The notes under the pieces: generated by a model
Told to the model about the DNA's origin: nothing
Database searches by the model: none
Seen by the model: only the letters and a program-made list of their open reading frames with translations
Made by a program: the position numbers and the translations under genes
NCBI RefSeq assembly: GCF_002240415.1
Contig: NZ_CP020028.1
Span: forward strand, 1,218,001-1,282,000
Length of the DNA: 64,000 nucleotides
Origin: Paenibacillus kribbensis
GTDB lineage: Bacteria > Bacillota > Bacilli > Paenibacillales > Paenibacillaceae
Reading direction: 5' to 3'
Shown here: positions 48,837 through 60,916 of the stretch, one piece after another
Layout: every line of letters begins with the position of its first letter
Numbering within the stretch: the first letter of the stretch is position 1

Positions 48837-49877
48837 CTAGCCCTTAACCAGCGCAGGATTCCAATTTTGCCGGGCTCCGCAGGAGCTGCGAATGACTAGC
48901 TCCGGTTCAACTTTAATACATTTCGTTTCCATCTGTTTGTTCATCAGGTCAAACAGTACCATTGCGGCTAGTCGGCCTATTTTTTGTTTGTCCTGTTTTA
49001 CAGTGGTCAGTGGAGGATCGGTGTAACGACAGGCTTCTATATCATCACATCCTACTACAGCTATATCCTCGGGTACTCTCAAGCCGCTTTCCTTAAAAGC
49101 ACGGATGGCACCAAAGGCAAGCAGGTCGGTAGCCGCAAAAATAGCCTTTGGCAATTCTCCTTGCTGTATCCACGCCTTTGCGATCTGGTATCCATCTTCC
49201 GCTGCGTAGTCTTTAGCATACACAATCCATTCGGGTTTGACATCAAGACTAAACCGTTTTAGTGAAGTGACGAAGGCTTCTTCTCTCTCTTTAATGACCA
49301 AGGATGGGCGTTCAATGCCTATAAAACCCATATCGCGGTAGCCATTCATGTAAAAATGCTCAACAACCTTCATTGAGATCTTCTGATTGTCGGACATAAT
49401 ATAGCAGGAACTGGCTCCGGTTAGTTCAATATCAACGCCGATGCAGGGGATGGGGCTGGCATCGAGGTCAAAAACGCTCTTTTCCACCTCATCTCCAGCA
49501 ATAATAATGCACCCGTCCACTGAAAAATATTTCGAACGAGCCAAATAGTCTTCTCCATTATCCAGAAATTTTTCATTTGAAAAAAACAGCAGATCGTAAC
49601 CGAGCAAGCCAATCTGTTTTTTGAAGACATTAATGATATCTACAAAAAAAGGATGGCTAAAATCAACATTCAGCTTGCCAGCGAATATAACGCCTACCAG
49701 ATTGGATTTTTTGGTAGCAAGCGTTTTGGCCGAGGAGGAGGGTCTATAGCCTGTTTCCTCCATTATTTTAAGTACCCGCTGCCGGGTTTCCTCACTGATA
49801 TCCGTGTAATTGTTGATGATTTTCGAAACCGTTGCTACCGAAACGCCTGCCATACTGGCTATTGTTTTTATATTCAT
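48837..49877 (-). CDS. LacI-family regulator of the ABC beta-glucoside operon
   Basis: 346 residues. [29 protein letters not shown], hinge and sensor domain ([60 protein letters not shown]). It diverges from the binding-protein/permease/GH1 operon. A perfect palindrome CTAAACTAGTTTAG sits 15 bases upstream of its own start and a half-copy lies 90 bases further on, before the operon promoter. It probably represses both units until a glucoside is present. Confidence 0.9.
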   Translation of the reverse strand: MNIKTIASMAGVSVATVSKIINNYTDISEETRQRVLKIMEETGYRPSSSAKTLATKKSNLVGVIFAGKLNVDFSHPFFVDIINVFKKQIGLLGYDLLFFSNEKFLDNGEDYLARSKYFSVDGCIIIAGDEVEKSVFDLDASPIPCIGVDIELTGASSCYIMSDNQKISMKVVEHFYMNGYRDMGFIGIERPSLVIKEREEAFVTSLKRFSLDVKPEWIVYAKDYAAEDGYQIAKAWIQQGELPKAIFAATDLLAFGAIRAFKESGLRVPEDIAVVGCDDIEACRYTDPPLTTVKQDKQKIGRLAAMVLFDLMNKQMETKCIKVEPELVIRSSCGARQNWNPALVKG

Positions 49878-49891
49878 GAAATCCTCCGAAG

Positions 49892-49905
49892 CTAAACTAG
49901 TTTAG
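49892..49905. promoter_or_regulatory. candidate LacI-family operator
   Basis: CTAAACTAGTTTAG, a perfect 14-base palindrome immediately upstream of the regulator's ribosome site. A half-site TAGTTTAG recurs at 49992-49999. The centre is TA rather than the usual CG. Confidence 0.55.
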
Positions 49906-50046
49906 TTGATTTGTCTTTGCAATCTAAATTTAATGGTTACTCGTATTCTATGCTACCTCATAGAGGAGAGTCAACCGCGCTCTTAGGAGAATAGTTTAGC
50001 ACATCATGGGAATGTAAGTTTATTTTGGAGATGGTTTATGTTTTTT

Positions 50047-50075
50047 TTGATATTTTGCAAATCTCTATTTACAAA
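50047..50075 (+). promoter_or_regulatory. weak candidate promoter of the ABC operon
   Basis: TTGATA (50047-50052), 17-base spacer, TACAAA (50070-50075), about 100 bases upstream of the binding-protein gene. The -10 matches consensus at four of six positions only. Confidence 0.35.
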
Positions 50076-50173
50076 TACAGATCATTCGTTACATAATGGT
50101 AAATGTAGGATACGAAACTGCTTTCGTAATGTATGAATGCATTTATTTTAAGATTATATGGGGGGATTCTGCA

Positions 50174-51502
50174 ATGTTAAAAAAGAGTTTTTCATTACTT
50201 CTTGTAACCGCTTTAATTGTTGTATTGGCCGCTTGTGGTAAAGGTAGCGAAGCTGCACAGGACGGGAATAAAAAGGTCACATTAAAGATTATTCATTGGC
50301 AGCAGGAGAATATTAATAACTATATAAAGGAATTTAATAAAAGGTTTGAAGAGAAGTACCCGGATGTTCAGGTGGAGTATACGACGGTACCTGCTGACTC
50401 AACGTATGATCAACTGATGCAAACACGTATGAATGCTGGTTCATCCGGTGATGCAGACATTATTCCTCTGAAATTCAGCTTCGTAGGCGCACCGCAGGAA
50501 TGGTCCAAGGGAGCAGCTGATCCAATGTGGAAGCAATGGATTGATGGAGGACTAATAGCCGATCTGTCAGATCAGGCTTTTTTAAAAAACTATAATCCTA
50601 CAGATGTCAAAAATGCGATGACCTATAAGGACAAGGTATATGGTGTGAATATGGGTAAGGTGGCCCTGACAGGTTTGTTCTACAACAAAGAGATTTTTAA
50701 AAAATATAATCTTGCTGTGCCCACAACTTGGGATGAGCTGGTACATGTGATGAAGGTGCTCAAGGATAACGGCGTAGAACCGATTGGTTTTGGCGGTAAG
50801 GATGTATGGCCTATTAATCTTGCTGTCCAAGGGCTTCAGGCCTCTATTCATGATGATCAGTTGGAATATATCAAAGGGCTGTGGACAGGAAAGACGAAGC
50901 TGACAGACCCCGTCCAGCTTGAGGTGCTGGAAAAAACACAAATATTGATGAACAATGCCATTGGTGGATTTATGGGAATTGACTATGGAACCTTGCCAAG
51001 TTTGTTTGCTACAGGGCGTGTAGCTATGATTGCGGATGGCACGTGGGATGCAACTACGATCCAGACAGCCAATCCAGCGATGAAATTTGGTTATTTTCCG
51101 ATTCCGGGCAGCAATGATCCTGCCAAAAATAAAAACCTTGCAGGCAAGTATGATATGACATGGATGGTAGTGGAAAAGTCGCCCAACAAGGAATATGCGA
51201 TCAAATGGCTTGAAATGCTTTCCGAGAAGCAGAACTACACGGATTTTGTGAACGCCGCCGGATTTTTGCCAACACAGCCTGACGTGAAGATAACTAGTGA
51301 ATTTGTTAATGAAATCCAGCCTTCACTGGAAAACTTCAAGCTCTCCTGGGATCAGCTGTTCATCAATCGTAAAAATGTTGGACAGTACATTAAGGATGCC
51401 AGCGTACATGCGGAATTTCTGGCACCTGCGGGTCCGCTCAAGACACCATTGGAGCTTGCCCAAAAATCACAGGCAGATTGGGATGCGGCAGCCCCTAAAT
51501 AA
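50174..51502 (+). CDS. ABC-transporter sugar-binding lipoprotein
   Basis: 442 residues. Lipoprotein signal with lipobox VLAAC (about residues 17-21), so it is tethered outside the membrane. The mature part is a type-1 solute-binding protein (KIIHWQQENINNYIKEFNKRF; DIIPLKFSF; GRVAMIADGTWDATTI) of the sugar-binding group. ATG 50174 follows GGGGGGATT; a longer upstream frame has no ribosome site. Together with the GH1 gene in the operon it points to beta-glucosides or cello-oligosaccharides as ligand. Confidence 0.9.
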   Translation: MLKKSFSLLLVTALIVVLAACGKGSEAAQDGNKKVTLKIIHWQQENINNYIKEFNKRFEEKYPDVQVEYTTVPADSTYDQLMQTRMNAGSSGDADIIPLKFSFVGAPQEWSKGAADPMWKQWIDGGLIADLSDQAFLKNYNPTDVKNAMTYKDKVYGVNMGKVALTGLFYNKEIFKKYNLAVPTTWDELVHVMKVLKDNGVEPIGFGGKDVWPINLAVQGLQASIHDDQLEYIKGLWTGKTKLTDPVQLEVLEKTQILMNNAIGGFMGIDYGTLPSLFATGRVAMIADGTWDATTIQTANPAMKFGYFPIPGSNDPAKNKNLAGKYDMTWMVVEKSPNKEYAIKWLEMLSEKQNYTDFVNAAGFLPTQPDVKITSEFVNEIQPSLENFKLSWDQLFINRKNVGQYIKDASVHAEFLAPAGPLKTPLELAQKSQADWDAAAPK

Positions 51503-51575
51503 ATCAATAGGCTTTGCATGAACACAGATTGGCAACGGCAAAGCTCCCATAATAATGTAAAAAGGTGTGAGGCCC

Positions 51576-52468
51576 ATGTATCCCTTCGGAAAGGGGGCGG
51601 CCCGGTTAATGCCGTATCTCTTGCTGAGTATTCCGGTGCTGCTCTATTTGCTTCTTGGCTTTGGTCCCTCCATGGTAACCGTACTGTTTTCCTTTACAGA
51701 TGCATCAGGTGTTCCGGGACAATCATGGAATTTTGTCGGATTTGAGAATTATACGACCTTCTTTACCTCCTCTGATTCAGGAGATCGTATCGCTTCTATT
51801 GGTCGTTCCTTATATTTTGCCGTAGCAGTGGTTGTGATTCAAAATGCAGTAGGGCTGTTCATGGCCATCCTTATTAATAAAAAGCTCAAAGGTGATGTAT
51901 TTTACCGCGCTGTGTTTTTCCTGCCTGTTGTGCTTGGGGTAACGGTATCCGGTCTGATCTGGCAGCTGATTGCCAACCCGCTTGGCGGTCCTGCGCAAGC
52001 CATGATGAACTTTTTTGGAACCAGCTCCAACTTTTTCGGGGATTATGATATTGCCTTTGAACTGATTATTTTCGTGCAAATCTGGATGTACATGGGTTAC
52101 TCAATGACTATTTTCTTAGCCGGACTGCAATCCATTCCCAATGATTTATATGAAGCAGGGTATATGGACGGCGCTTCCGGGTGGAAAGCGTTCAAAAATA
52201 TTACCTTTCCGATGATTGCGCCGTCCTTTACCGTCAATATGCTGCTGTCCATTATCGGAGCCTTGCAGACCTTTGACATTATTTATGTGCTGACAGGCGG
52301 CAAATTCAACACGACGACACTTGCGTTTGATGTGTATGCAACAGCCTTCGGCTCCGGGACGGCGGATTACGGCCTTGCTTCTGCAGTAGCTATGATCCAG
52401 TTCCTGTTCGTATTTACGGTATCCATGATTGCCCTGTATTACTTGCGCAGAAGGGAGGTAGAAATGTA

Positions 52469-52469
<1 letters not shown>
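51576..52469 (+). CDS. ABC sugar permease, first subunit
   Basis: 297 residues, six membrane helices (PYLLLSIPVLLYLLLGFGPS first). The coupling-loop motif EAGYMDGASGWKAFKNITFPMI, as EAA-x3-G-like, docks the ATPase. MalF/UgpA-type. ATG 51576 or GTG 51567 may start it; AAAAAGG lies 12 and 3 bases away respectively, with GAGG nearer the ATG. Its stop overlaps the next start (TAATG). Confidence 0.88.
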
Positions 52470-54657
<2,188 letters not shown>

Positions 54658-54679
54658 ACAGAAAAAGGGGATATAATTT

Positions 54680-54717
54680 AAGCCGTCATGCTGCAATCAC
54701 ACAACATGACGGCTTTT
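54680..54717. terminator. terminator after the beta-glucosidase gene
   Basis: AAGCCGTCATG pairs exactly with CATGACGGCTT around a 14-base loop, with TTTT after it; lies between convergent genes. Confidence 0.85.
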
Positions 54718-54746
54718 AAGATTGCGGAATACTTGTGTAAGGCGGG

Positions 54747-55511
54747 TTATGCTGAAATATCCTGCATATCGAGTATAACAGGGCAGTGGTCGCTACCCGT
54801 AATATGGCAATCTATGCTTGCATCTATTAATAGCGGGCGAAGTCTGTCCGAGACGAGGAAGTAGTCGATCCGCCAGCCGATGTTCCGTTCTCTCACCTTC
54901 GGCATGTAGGACCACCAGGAATACACATCCGTCCGGTCAGGATAAAAGTGTCTGAAGGTGTCTATAAACCCGGCGCCTAGCAACTGCGACATTCGCTCCC
55001 GTTCCTCAGGCGTAAATCCGGCATTGCCATAGTTGGCTTTTGCATTTTTCAAATCAATCTCCTGATGAGCCACGTTGAGATCACCACAAACAATGACAGG
55101 CTTCGATGCATCCAGCTGTTGCAGATAGCTGCGGAAACGGTCCTCCCATTCCAGTCTGTAAGGCAGTCGGGACAAATCCCGTTTGGTATTCGGAGTATAC
55201 ACATTAACCAGATAAAACTTCTCGAATTCCAGAGTAATGGTCCTGCCTTCAGGCTCCCCATTTTCTTCAAGTCCATAATGCACAGAAAGCGGCTTGAATC
55301 TAGTGAAGATAGCCGTGCCGGAATATCCTTTTTTCTCGGCATAATTCCAGTACTGTGTGTATTCCTCCATGTTCTCCATGAGAATTTGACCCTCTTGAAG
55401 CTTGGTTTCCTGTACGCAAAAAATATCGGGATTTGTTTCTTTTAGATAAGTATAAAATCCTTTGGTCACACAGGCTCTTAAGCCATTAACATTCCAAGAT
55501 ATTAATTTCAT
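54747..55511 (-). CDS. exodeoxyribonuclease III / AP endonuclease
   Basis: 254 residues, exonuclease-endonuclease-phosphatase fold. Motifs in order: KLISWNVNGLRACV, FCVQETKLQE (metal Glu), YTPNTKRDL, VCGDLNVAHQEIDL (catalytic Asp/Asn), WRIDYFLVS and SDHCPVILDM (catalytic His). It cuts DNA 5' of abasic sites in base-excision repair and trims 3' ends. Equivalent to ExoA/XthA. The ATG has AAGGAG upstream; nothing suggests an operon. Confidence 0.95.
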   Translation of the reverse strand: MKLISWNVNGLRACVTKGFYTYLKETNPDIFCVQETKLQEGQILMENMEEYTQYWNYAEKKGYSGTAIFTRFKPLSVHYGLEENGEPEGRTITLEFEKFYLVNVYTPNTKRDLSRLPYRLEWEDRFRSYLQQLDASKPVIVCGDLNVAHQEIDLKNAKANYGNAGFTPEERERMSQLLGAGFIDTFRHFYPDRTDVYSWWSYMPKVRERNIGWRIDYFLVSDRLRPLLIDASIDCHITGSDHCPVILDMQDISA

Positions 55512-55675
55512 TGTCGATCTCCTTATTACTCATCGCGGTCAAGCGGTGTGGTTGAATATATCCTCGGTTGGGATAAGCATATATAATGAAATAACGATAT
55601 GGGGAACAAGATAGATGATAGCAATCTCTGTGTTTTTTTAAAAGGGCAGTTACTAGCAAGCCATGATCTGTACGC

Positions 55676-55730
55676 AAAAAAAGCTGCTTCCAACAAGCGC
55701 TAAACCGACATACGGCATAGTGGAAGCAGC
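55676..55730 (-). terminator. intrinsic terminator of an unassigned minus-strand transcript
   Basis: Minus strand GCTGCTTCCA pairs exactly with TGGAAGCAGC across a 28-base loop and is followed by seven T. No gene ends directly before it, so it would close read-through from the tRNA or a short RNA made between 55730 and 55805. Confidence 0.75.
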
Positions 55731-55804
55731 CTTTCTACATTAAAAATGCTAACGAAGCTAATGCTCCGACGTCCCCCCAAGGGGGTTCTCATCCCGTTGG
55801 AACG
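55731..55804 (-). other. short stretch between two minus-strand terminators
   Basis: 74 bases with a CCCCC-AA-GGGGG hairpin. Flanked on the left by a complete terminator and on the right by the tRNA terminator. A minus-strand frame of 30 codons (ATG near 55794, running into the hairpin) has no ribosome site. Possibly a small RNA; the functional status is unknown. Confidence 0.3.
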
Positions 55805-55830
55805 AAAAAAACTTCCTAACAGGAAGTTTT
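55805..55830 (-). terminator. terminator of the tRNA-Arg gene
   Basis: Minus strand AACTTCCT - gtt - AGGAAGTT followed by a T-run (complement of A at 55805-55811), 8 bases beyond the tRNA end. Confidence 0.85.
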
Positions 55831-55837
55831 GTCTATA

Positions 55838-55911
<74 letters not shown>

Positions 55912-56146
55912 ATAAAATTCAAGCGAATATTAATATATCACATGGATGCAAAAGATTCAAGTCTTGTTTCCCATATTATTTGGTTGTTCAGACTTTGTGC
56001 AGCATAAATTCAGACTAGGCGTGGTTTTTTTTGCCTTATAAAAGGGTATGTTAGAATACAGGTGAATATGCGGAAGACGAGTGGTTGGACTTAAGCTGCT
56101 GTTTCTCATATAATCTACAAATACTTTAGCTTGCGGAGGAGAGGGG

Positions 56147-57082
56147 GTGCCTTTAATAAAGGACTCCAAGGTGACGACAAAAGAAAACAATATTGTATTG
56201 TTTCCAAAGACACTGGACTATTATCAAATTCAACTTACTGTGATGCTTGAAAACGAACGTTACGGAGAGGCGATGGCGATGCTGCGTTTTTTAATGCAGT
56301 GTCAGGGACAGGAGCAGAAACAATACGATGAATGGGATGCTCTATTACAATGGCTGGAAGCTGCCTTTCCACAGTATGTTGACAGTGGGGGAGTAACGGA
56401 CGTTGTGGAAGAAGACGAGGTGGGCGAAGTAGAATTGGCTCGCCGCCATGCACGCTTTAAGCAAGAGCAGGATGCAGGGTATGGCAATAAGCTTCTGCAG
56501 ATGGCTATGGATGGACCATTATCCGAACAGACGATTTTAGCACTTGAGCAGTTGTCCTATCTGGAGCTGCCGGAAATTGACGATGCCTTGCTTCGCTGGA
56601 TAAAGGAACGGGAAATCCATCCTCTCCTCCAATTCCGAATTTTGCAGACCATGCGACGACGTGGAATGGAAGGGATAATAGAAATCAGACGGGGAGATGA
56701 AAAAGCGGAGATCGATATTGAAGCTGTTCCGCTTCAACCAGGTGATTTTCCTGAACAGATTATGCGTATTTTGGAACGGGTAGCTGATCAGACCGAGGTG
56801 CATGAGCCTACGCTGTTCTATTTTGCGCAGGAGCTGTGGTCGCAGTTTGTAATGGCTGTATATGGTACGAATGATTACAGATCGATGCTGGTGGAAGAGG
56901 ACGGAATACAGGATATTTGGGCGGCAGCTCTTCACCAGACGGTTTCAGAGAGTTTGGGTGGAAACAACAATGAGGAAGAAACACGTGCTATTTACGGCAT
57001 TACAGATGCGCTGCGCTTCCGTTTTGAGCAGGCGTATCGGTCAATGCGGCTCTTTGTAGCTGCGGGAATGAATACTCTTTGA
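56147..57082 (+). CDS. YsoA-like helical-repeat protein
   Basis: 311 residues, soluble, mostly helical, with acidic stretches (VEEDEVGEVELARRHARF). Helix pairs such as YYQIQLTVMLENERYGEAMAMLRFL resemble TPR-like repeats. In Bacillus subtilis ysoA, a repeat protein, stands directly before tig in the same orientation, and this gene holds that place, so it is probably the counterpart. The sequence itself does not give a function. GTG 56147 follows GCGGAGGAGAGG. Confidence 0.65.
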   Translation: MPLIKDSKVTTKENNIVLFPKTLDYYQIQLTVMLENERYGEAMAMLRFLMQCQGQEQKQYDEWDALLQWLEAAFPQYVDSGGVTDVVEEDEVGEVELARRHARFKQEQDAGYGNKLLQMAMDGPLSEQTILALEQLSYLELPEIDDALLRWIKEREIHPLLQFRILQTMRRRGMEGIIEIRRGDEKAEIDIEAVPLQPGDFPEQIMRILERVADQTEVHEPTLFYFAQELWSQFVMAVYGTNDYRSMLVEEDGIQDIWAAALHQTVSESLGGNNNEEETRAIYGITDALRFRFEQAYRSMRLFVAAGMNTL

Positions 57083-57226
57083 ATGACCGGAAACGTTTAC
57101 CTGTAAAGCATTGAAAGGGCTGCTCTTGAAAAAGACAGTAATGTTAGATATACTATAATGGTTATTTTGTGTGCGTTGATTGAAATGAAAACTAAGTGAA
57201 GATTTTGTTGGAGGGGAAAGCATAAA

Positions 57227-58540
57227 ATGAAAGCAACTTGGGAGAAAATAGAGAAGAACCTTGGGGTTCTTGAAGTTGAGGTTGACGCGGATCGTGTAGC
57301 CGCTGCACTCGACAAAGCTTTTAATAAAGTGGTAAAGCAAGTAAGTGTACCAGGATTCCGTAAAGGAAAGGTACCACGCCCTATTTTTGAAAAACGCTAT
57401 GGTATTGAAAGCTTGTATCAGGATGCAATCGACTTCCTGCTGCCAGAAGCTTATGGTGAAGCTGTAGAGCAAACGGACATTTTCCCGGTTGATAGCCCGG
57501 ACGTTGAAATTGATCAATTTGCTAAAGGCGAATCTTTCAAATTCAAAGCGAAGGTGACAGTTAAGCCTGAAGTTACTTTGGGCGAGTACAAAGGCGTAGA
57601 AGTGCCTGTAAGCAAAATCGAAGTAAGCGACGAAGAGCTGACTCAAGAGCTGGAGCGCCTGCAACAACGTCATGCTGAATTGGTTGTCGTTGATGAAGAT
57701 GCTGCTCAATCCGGCGATACAGCTATTATCGACTTCGACGGTTCCGTAGACGGCGTACAGTTCGAAGGCGGACAAGCAGAGAAGTATTCTCTGGAGCTGG
57801 GCTCCAACACATTCATCCCTGGCTTTGAAGATCAAGTGATTGGTTTGCATACTGGCGATTCCAAGGACGTTGAAGTAACGTTCCCTGAGAACTACCATTC
57901 TGCTGACCTGGCTGGTAAACAAGCTGTATTCAAAGTGAAAGTTCATGAGCTGAAACGCAAAGTTCTTCCTGAACTGGACGATGAATTTGCTAAAGATGTA
58001 AGTGAATTTGACACATTGGCTGAATTCAAGGAAGACCTGAAAAAGCAATTGCTGGAGCGTAAGGAAAATGAAGCTAAAGCAGCTCGTGAGGGTGCTGTAG
58101 TGGAGAAAGTTGCTGAGAATGCAACCATCGACATTCCTGAAGCAATGGTCAAGAGTGAAGTGCAAAACATGGTTCGCGATTTCGACAACCGTCTGCGCAG
58201 CCAAGGCATGAACCTTGAAATGTTCCTCGGCTTCTCCGGTCAAAGCAAGGAAGACCTGGAAGAGCAAATGAAAACTGATGCTGAGAAGCGCGTACGTAAC
58301 AACCTCGTGCTGGAGCAAGTGGCTAAGGCAGAAAACATCGAAGTTTCCGAAGCGGAAATTGATGAAGAGCTGAAAAACATGGCTGATGCTTACAAACGTT
58401 CTGTTGAAGAAATCCGCAGTATTCTGGAAAGTAACGGCTCGTTTGCCAACTTGAAAGAAGAGATCTCACTGCGCAAAACAATTGCTTTGCTGGTGGAAAA
58501 CAGCAAAGAAGTTGAAGCACCAGCTGCAGCTGCTGAGTAA
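57227..58540 (+). CDS. tig: trigger factor
   Basis: 437 residues. Ribosome-binding tail with the signature VPGFRKGKVPRPIFEKRYG at about 40-58, FKBP-type prolyl isomerase domain at about 155-240 (SGDTAIIDFDGSVDGVQFEGG; LELGSNTFIPGFEDQVIG), and the helical chaperone arms to the end, rich in Lys/Glu. It binds the ribosome exit and protects new chains. ATG 57227 has GGAGGGG upstream. A terminator follows at 58602-58636, so clpP has its own promoter. Confidence 0.97.
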   Translation: MKATWEKIEKNLGVLEVEVDADRVAAALDKAFNKVVKQVSVPGFRKGKVPRPIFEKRYGIESLYQDAIDFLLPEAYGEAVEQTDIFPVDSPDVEIDQFAKGESFKFKAKVTVKPEVTLGEYKGVEVPVSKIEVSDEELTQELERLQQRHAELVVVDEDAAQSGDTAIIDFDGSVDGVQFEGGQAEKYSLELGSNTFIPGFEDQVIGLHTGDSKDVEVTFPENYHSADLAGKQAVFKVKVHELKRKVLPELDDEFAKDVSEFDTLAEFKEDLKKQLLERKENEAKAAREGAVVEKVAENATIDIPEAMVKSEVQNMVRDFDNRLRSQGMNLEMFLGFSGQSKEDLEEQMKTDAEKRVRNNLVLEQVAKAENIEVSEAEIDEELKNMADAYKRSVEEIRSILESNGSFANLKEEISLRKTIALLVENSKEVEAPAAAAE

Positions 58541-58601
58541 TTCAAACGATAAAATATACGGGTATGCTGTTACAGGCTGCAACGTAGTAATTAGATAGGG
58601 G

Positions 58602-58636
58602 TAAGGCACGTAGTGAAAGTTACGTGCCTTATTTTT
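58602..58636 (+). terminator. tig terminator
   Basis: TAAGGCACGTA and its exact complement TACGTGCCTTA around an 8-base loop, then five T. Confidence 0.9.
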
Positions 58637-58810
58637 ACCTTAGGAAACCTAAATTTTAGTCGTTTATGGAAAGGGCTGTAAGTGGTGTTTTCGTGTTTTA
58701 CATAAGTCACTACTGTACATTTGCACATACATACGAAACATGGTTAAATATGAGAAGGTCTCGGCAGAGCGTATTGTAAACAGCCGCACTTTAGATGAGC
58801 GGATGCAAAT

Positions 58811-58839
58811 ATGACACGAGACTCTGAACATGTTAAAAT
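58811..58839 (+). promoter_or_regulatory. extended -10 sigma-A promoter of clpP
   Basis: ATGACA (58811-58816), 17-base spacer ending TGT, and TAAAAT (58834-58839); the TG makes it an extended -10 type. Confidence 0.6.
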
Positions 58840-58947
58840 ATTTTGTAAGGTGTTCACGTTTCATGCTCGCCGCTTTCGTTTTAATGGGACTTAAGGAAGC
58901 GGATGAATACAGGTGTTCATTTTAATTAAGAAAAGAGGTTGGTCGTG

Positions 58948-59538
58948 ATGAGTCTCGTCCCTATGGTTGTGGAACAAACGAATCGAGGAGAACGATCTTA
59001 CGATATTTACTCGCGGTTGCTTAAGGATCGCATTATTTTCCTAAGTGGCCCGATTGATGACGATGTCGCCAATCTCGTCATTGCACAGCTATTGTTCCTT
59101 GCTGCGGAAGATCCGGAGAAGGATATCAATTTGTATATTAACTCGCCGGGCGGTTCTGTAACTGCGGGCATGGGTATATATGATACAATGCAATTTATTA
59201 AGCCGGACGTATCAACGATCTGTGTAGGCATGGCTGCAAGTATGGGTTCTTTGTTGCTCACAGCGGGTGCACCAGGCAAAAGATATGCGCTTACCAACAG
59301 TGAGGTTATGATCCATCAGCCGCTCGGCGGCATTCAGGGGCAAGCCTCTGATATGCTGATCCATGCGGACTGGATTATCAAAACACGTGCCAAGCTGAAT
59401 CAAATCTATGTAGAGCGTACGGGTCAGCCCCTCGAAAAAATCGAACGTGATACTGACCGGGATTTCTTCATGGAAGCAGAAGAGGCAAAAGCATATGGTA
59501 TCATTGACCAGGTGCTGTCTAAACCGATTAATCTGTAA
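58948..59538 (+). CDS. clpP: ATP-dependent Clp protease proteolytic subunit ClpP
   Basis: 196 residues. Catalytic triad Ser98 (VGMAASMGS), His123 ([10 protein letters not shown]) and Asp172 (RDTDRDF), the same numbers as in Bacillus subtilis ClpP. It forms tetradecameric barrels fed by ClpX or ClpC. ATG 58948 has AGAGG 9 bases upstream; the earlier TTG and GTG codons are not spaced for use. ClpX begins 12 bases after its stop, so peptidase and unfoldase are co-expressed, as in Escherichia coli but not in Bacillus subtilis. Confidence 0.97.
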   Translation: MSLVPMVVEQTNRGERSYDIYSRLLKDRIIFLSGPIDDDVANLVIAQLLFLAAEDPEKDINLYINSPGGSVTAGMGIYDTMQFIKPDVSTICVGMAASMGSLLLTAGAPGKRYALTNSEVMIHQPLGGIQGQASDMLIHADWIIKTRAKLNQIYVERTGQPLEKIERDTDRDFFMEAEEAKAYGIIDQVLSKPINL

Positions 59539-59550
59539 AGGGGTGGCTCT

Positions 59551-60807
59551 ATGTTTAAATTTAATGATGAAAAAGGACAATTGAAATGTTCTTTCTGCGG
59601 CAAATCTCAAGATCAGGTTCGCAAGCTTGTTGCCGGACCAGGTGTATATATATGTGACGAATGCATTGAGCTGTGCACGGAGATTGTGGAAGAGGAATTG
59701 GGTCATGAAGAAGAAGTAGATCTGAAAGACATTCCGAAACCGATGCAAATCCGTGAGATTTTGGATCAATATGTCATTGGTCAGGATCAAGCGAAAAAAT
59801 CGTTGTCTGTAGCGGTATATAACCATTACAAACGTATTAATACACAAAACAAAATTGATGATGTAGAGTTGCAAAAAAGCAACATTCTGATGCTTGGACC
59901 TACAGGTTCGGGTAAAACGTTGCTTGCGCAAACCATGGCTAAAATTTTGAACGTACCTTTTGCTATTGCAGATGCCACTTCCCTCACGGAAGCCGGTTAT
60001 GTAGGTGAAGACGTTGAAAACATTTTGCTGAAATTGATTCAAGCAGCCGATTATGATGTGGAAAAAGCCGAGCGCGGCATCATCTACATTGACGAAATTG
60101 ATAAAGTAGCCCGTAAATCCGAAAACCCGTCCATTACGCGCGACGTATCGGGAGAAGGTGTACAGCAGGCGCTGCTTAAAATTTTGGAAGGCACGGTTGC
60201 TTCTGTACCTCCGCAAGGTGGCCGCAAGCATCCGCATCAAGAGTTCATTCAAATTGACACCACAAATATCCTGTTTATTTGCGGTGGCGCCTTTGACGGT
60301 CTGGAGCAAATGATCAAACGCCGTATCGGTAAAAAGGTCATTGGCTTTAATGCCACTAGCGAACAAAAAGATCTGAAGCCAGGCGAATATACTTCCATGG
60401 TATTGCCTGAGGATCTGTTGAAATTCGGGCTGATTCCGGAATTCGTAGGACGTTTGCCAGTCATTTCTACGCTGGAGCCGCTTGATGAGAAAACATTGGT
60501 TCGTATTTTGTCGGAGCCGAAAAATGCGTTAACCAAGCAATACCAGAAGATGCTGGAACTGGATAATGTGCAGCTGGAGTTTAAGCAAGATGCTCTGGAA
60601 GCCATTGCTCGTGAGGCGATCAAGCGTAACACGGGTGCCCGTGGTCTTCGCGCGATCATTGAAGGTATTATGCTCGACGTCATGTATGAAGTTCCTTCCC
60701 GTGATGATGTGACGACTTGCGTCATCAACGAGCAGGTAGTAAAAGAAAAAATCGCACCGGAACTCGGTGGTACAGATAAGGATAAAAAACAAGAAGAGAG
60801 CGCCTAA
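59551..60807 (+). CDS. clpX: ClpX unfoldase, ATP-binding subunit of ClpXP
   Basis: 418 residues. N-terminal zinc finger (CSFCGK and CDEC, four cysteines), Walker A GPTGSGKT, Walker [10 protein letters not shown], sensor region and the RPVISTL-like RLPVISTL, then the ClpP-docking IGF loop as [11 protein letters not shown]. It unfolds tagged proteins and threads them into ClpP. ATG 59551 follows AAAGGGGTGG. Standard length, no unusual changes. Confidence 0.97.
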   Translation: MFKFNDEKGQLKCSFCGKSQDQVRKLVAGPGVYICDECIELCTEIVEEELGHEEEVDLKDIPKPMQIREILDQYVIGQDQAKKSLSVAVYNHYKRINTQNKIDDVELQKSNILMLGPTGSGKTLLAQTMAKILNVPFAIADATSLTEAGYVGEDVENILLKLIQAADYDVEKAERGIIYIDEIDKVARKSENPSITRDVSGEGVQQALLKILEGTVASVPPQGGRKHPHQEFIQIDTTNILFICGGAFDGLEQMIKRRIGKKVIGFNATSEQKDLKPGEYTSMVLPEDLLKFGLIPEFVGRLPVISTLEPLDEKTLVRILSEPKNALTKQYQKMLELDNVQLEFKQDALEAIAREAIKRNTGARGLRAIIEGIMLDVMYEVPSRDDVTTCVINEQVVKEKIAPELGGTDKDKKQEESA

Positions 60808-60916
60808 GGATTGATACTTCGCGATCTCTAAAACATGAGAAGCCGAATCTCCACTTCACTAAACCGTATGAGGTTTTAAGGGGTGGAGGTTTGGTGTTAA
60901 TGGGAGAGAAAAGTAC

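Larger units (their letters stand above)
58541..58947 (+). other. tig-clpP intergenic region
   Basis: About 400 bases with the tig terminator, a 170-base stretch showing nothing recognisable, then the clpP promoter at 58811-58839 and a roughly 100-base leader. No GGTCAAA-type CtsR box and no CIRCE element were seen. Confidence 0.6.

Noticed and set aside
57041-58318. 425-codon minus-strand open frame opposite tig
   Set aside because: It is a shadow of the tig coding frame. Its translation is rich in Phe, Leu and Ser runs, as antisense frames of Lys/Glu-rich genes are, and it has no ribosome site or family.
59212-60366. 384-codon minus-strand open frame opposite clpP and clpX
   Set aside because: It spans two certain genes on the other strand and shows no motif; an antisense artefact.
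60808-60916. terminator between clpX and ispG
   Set aside because: Some complementarity (CTCCAC with GTGGAG) exists, but the loop is long and no T-run follows; read-through into ispG is as likely.
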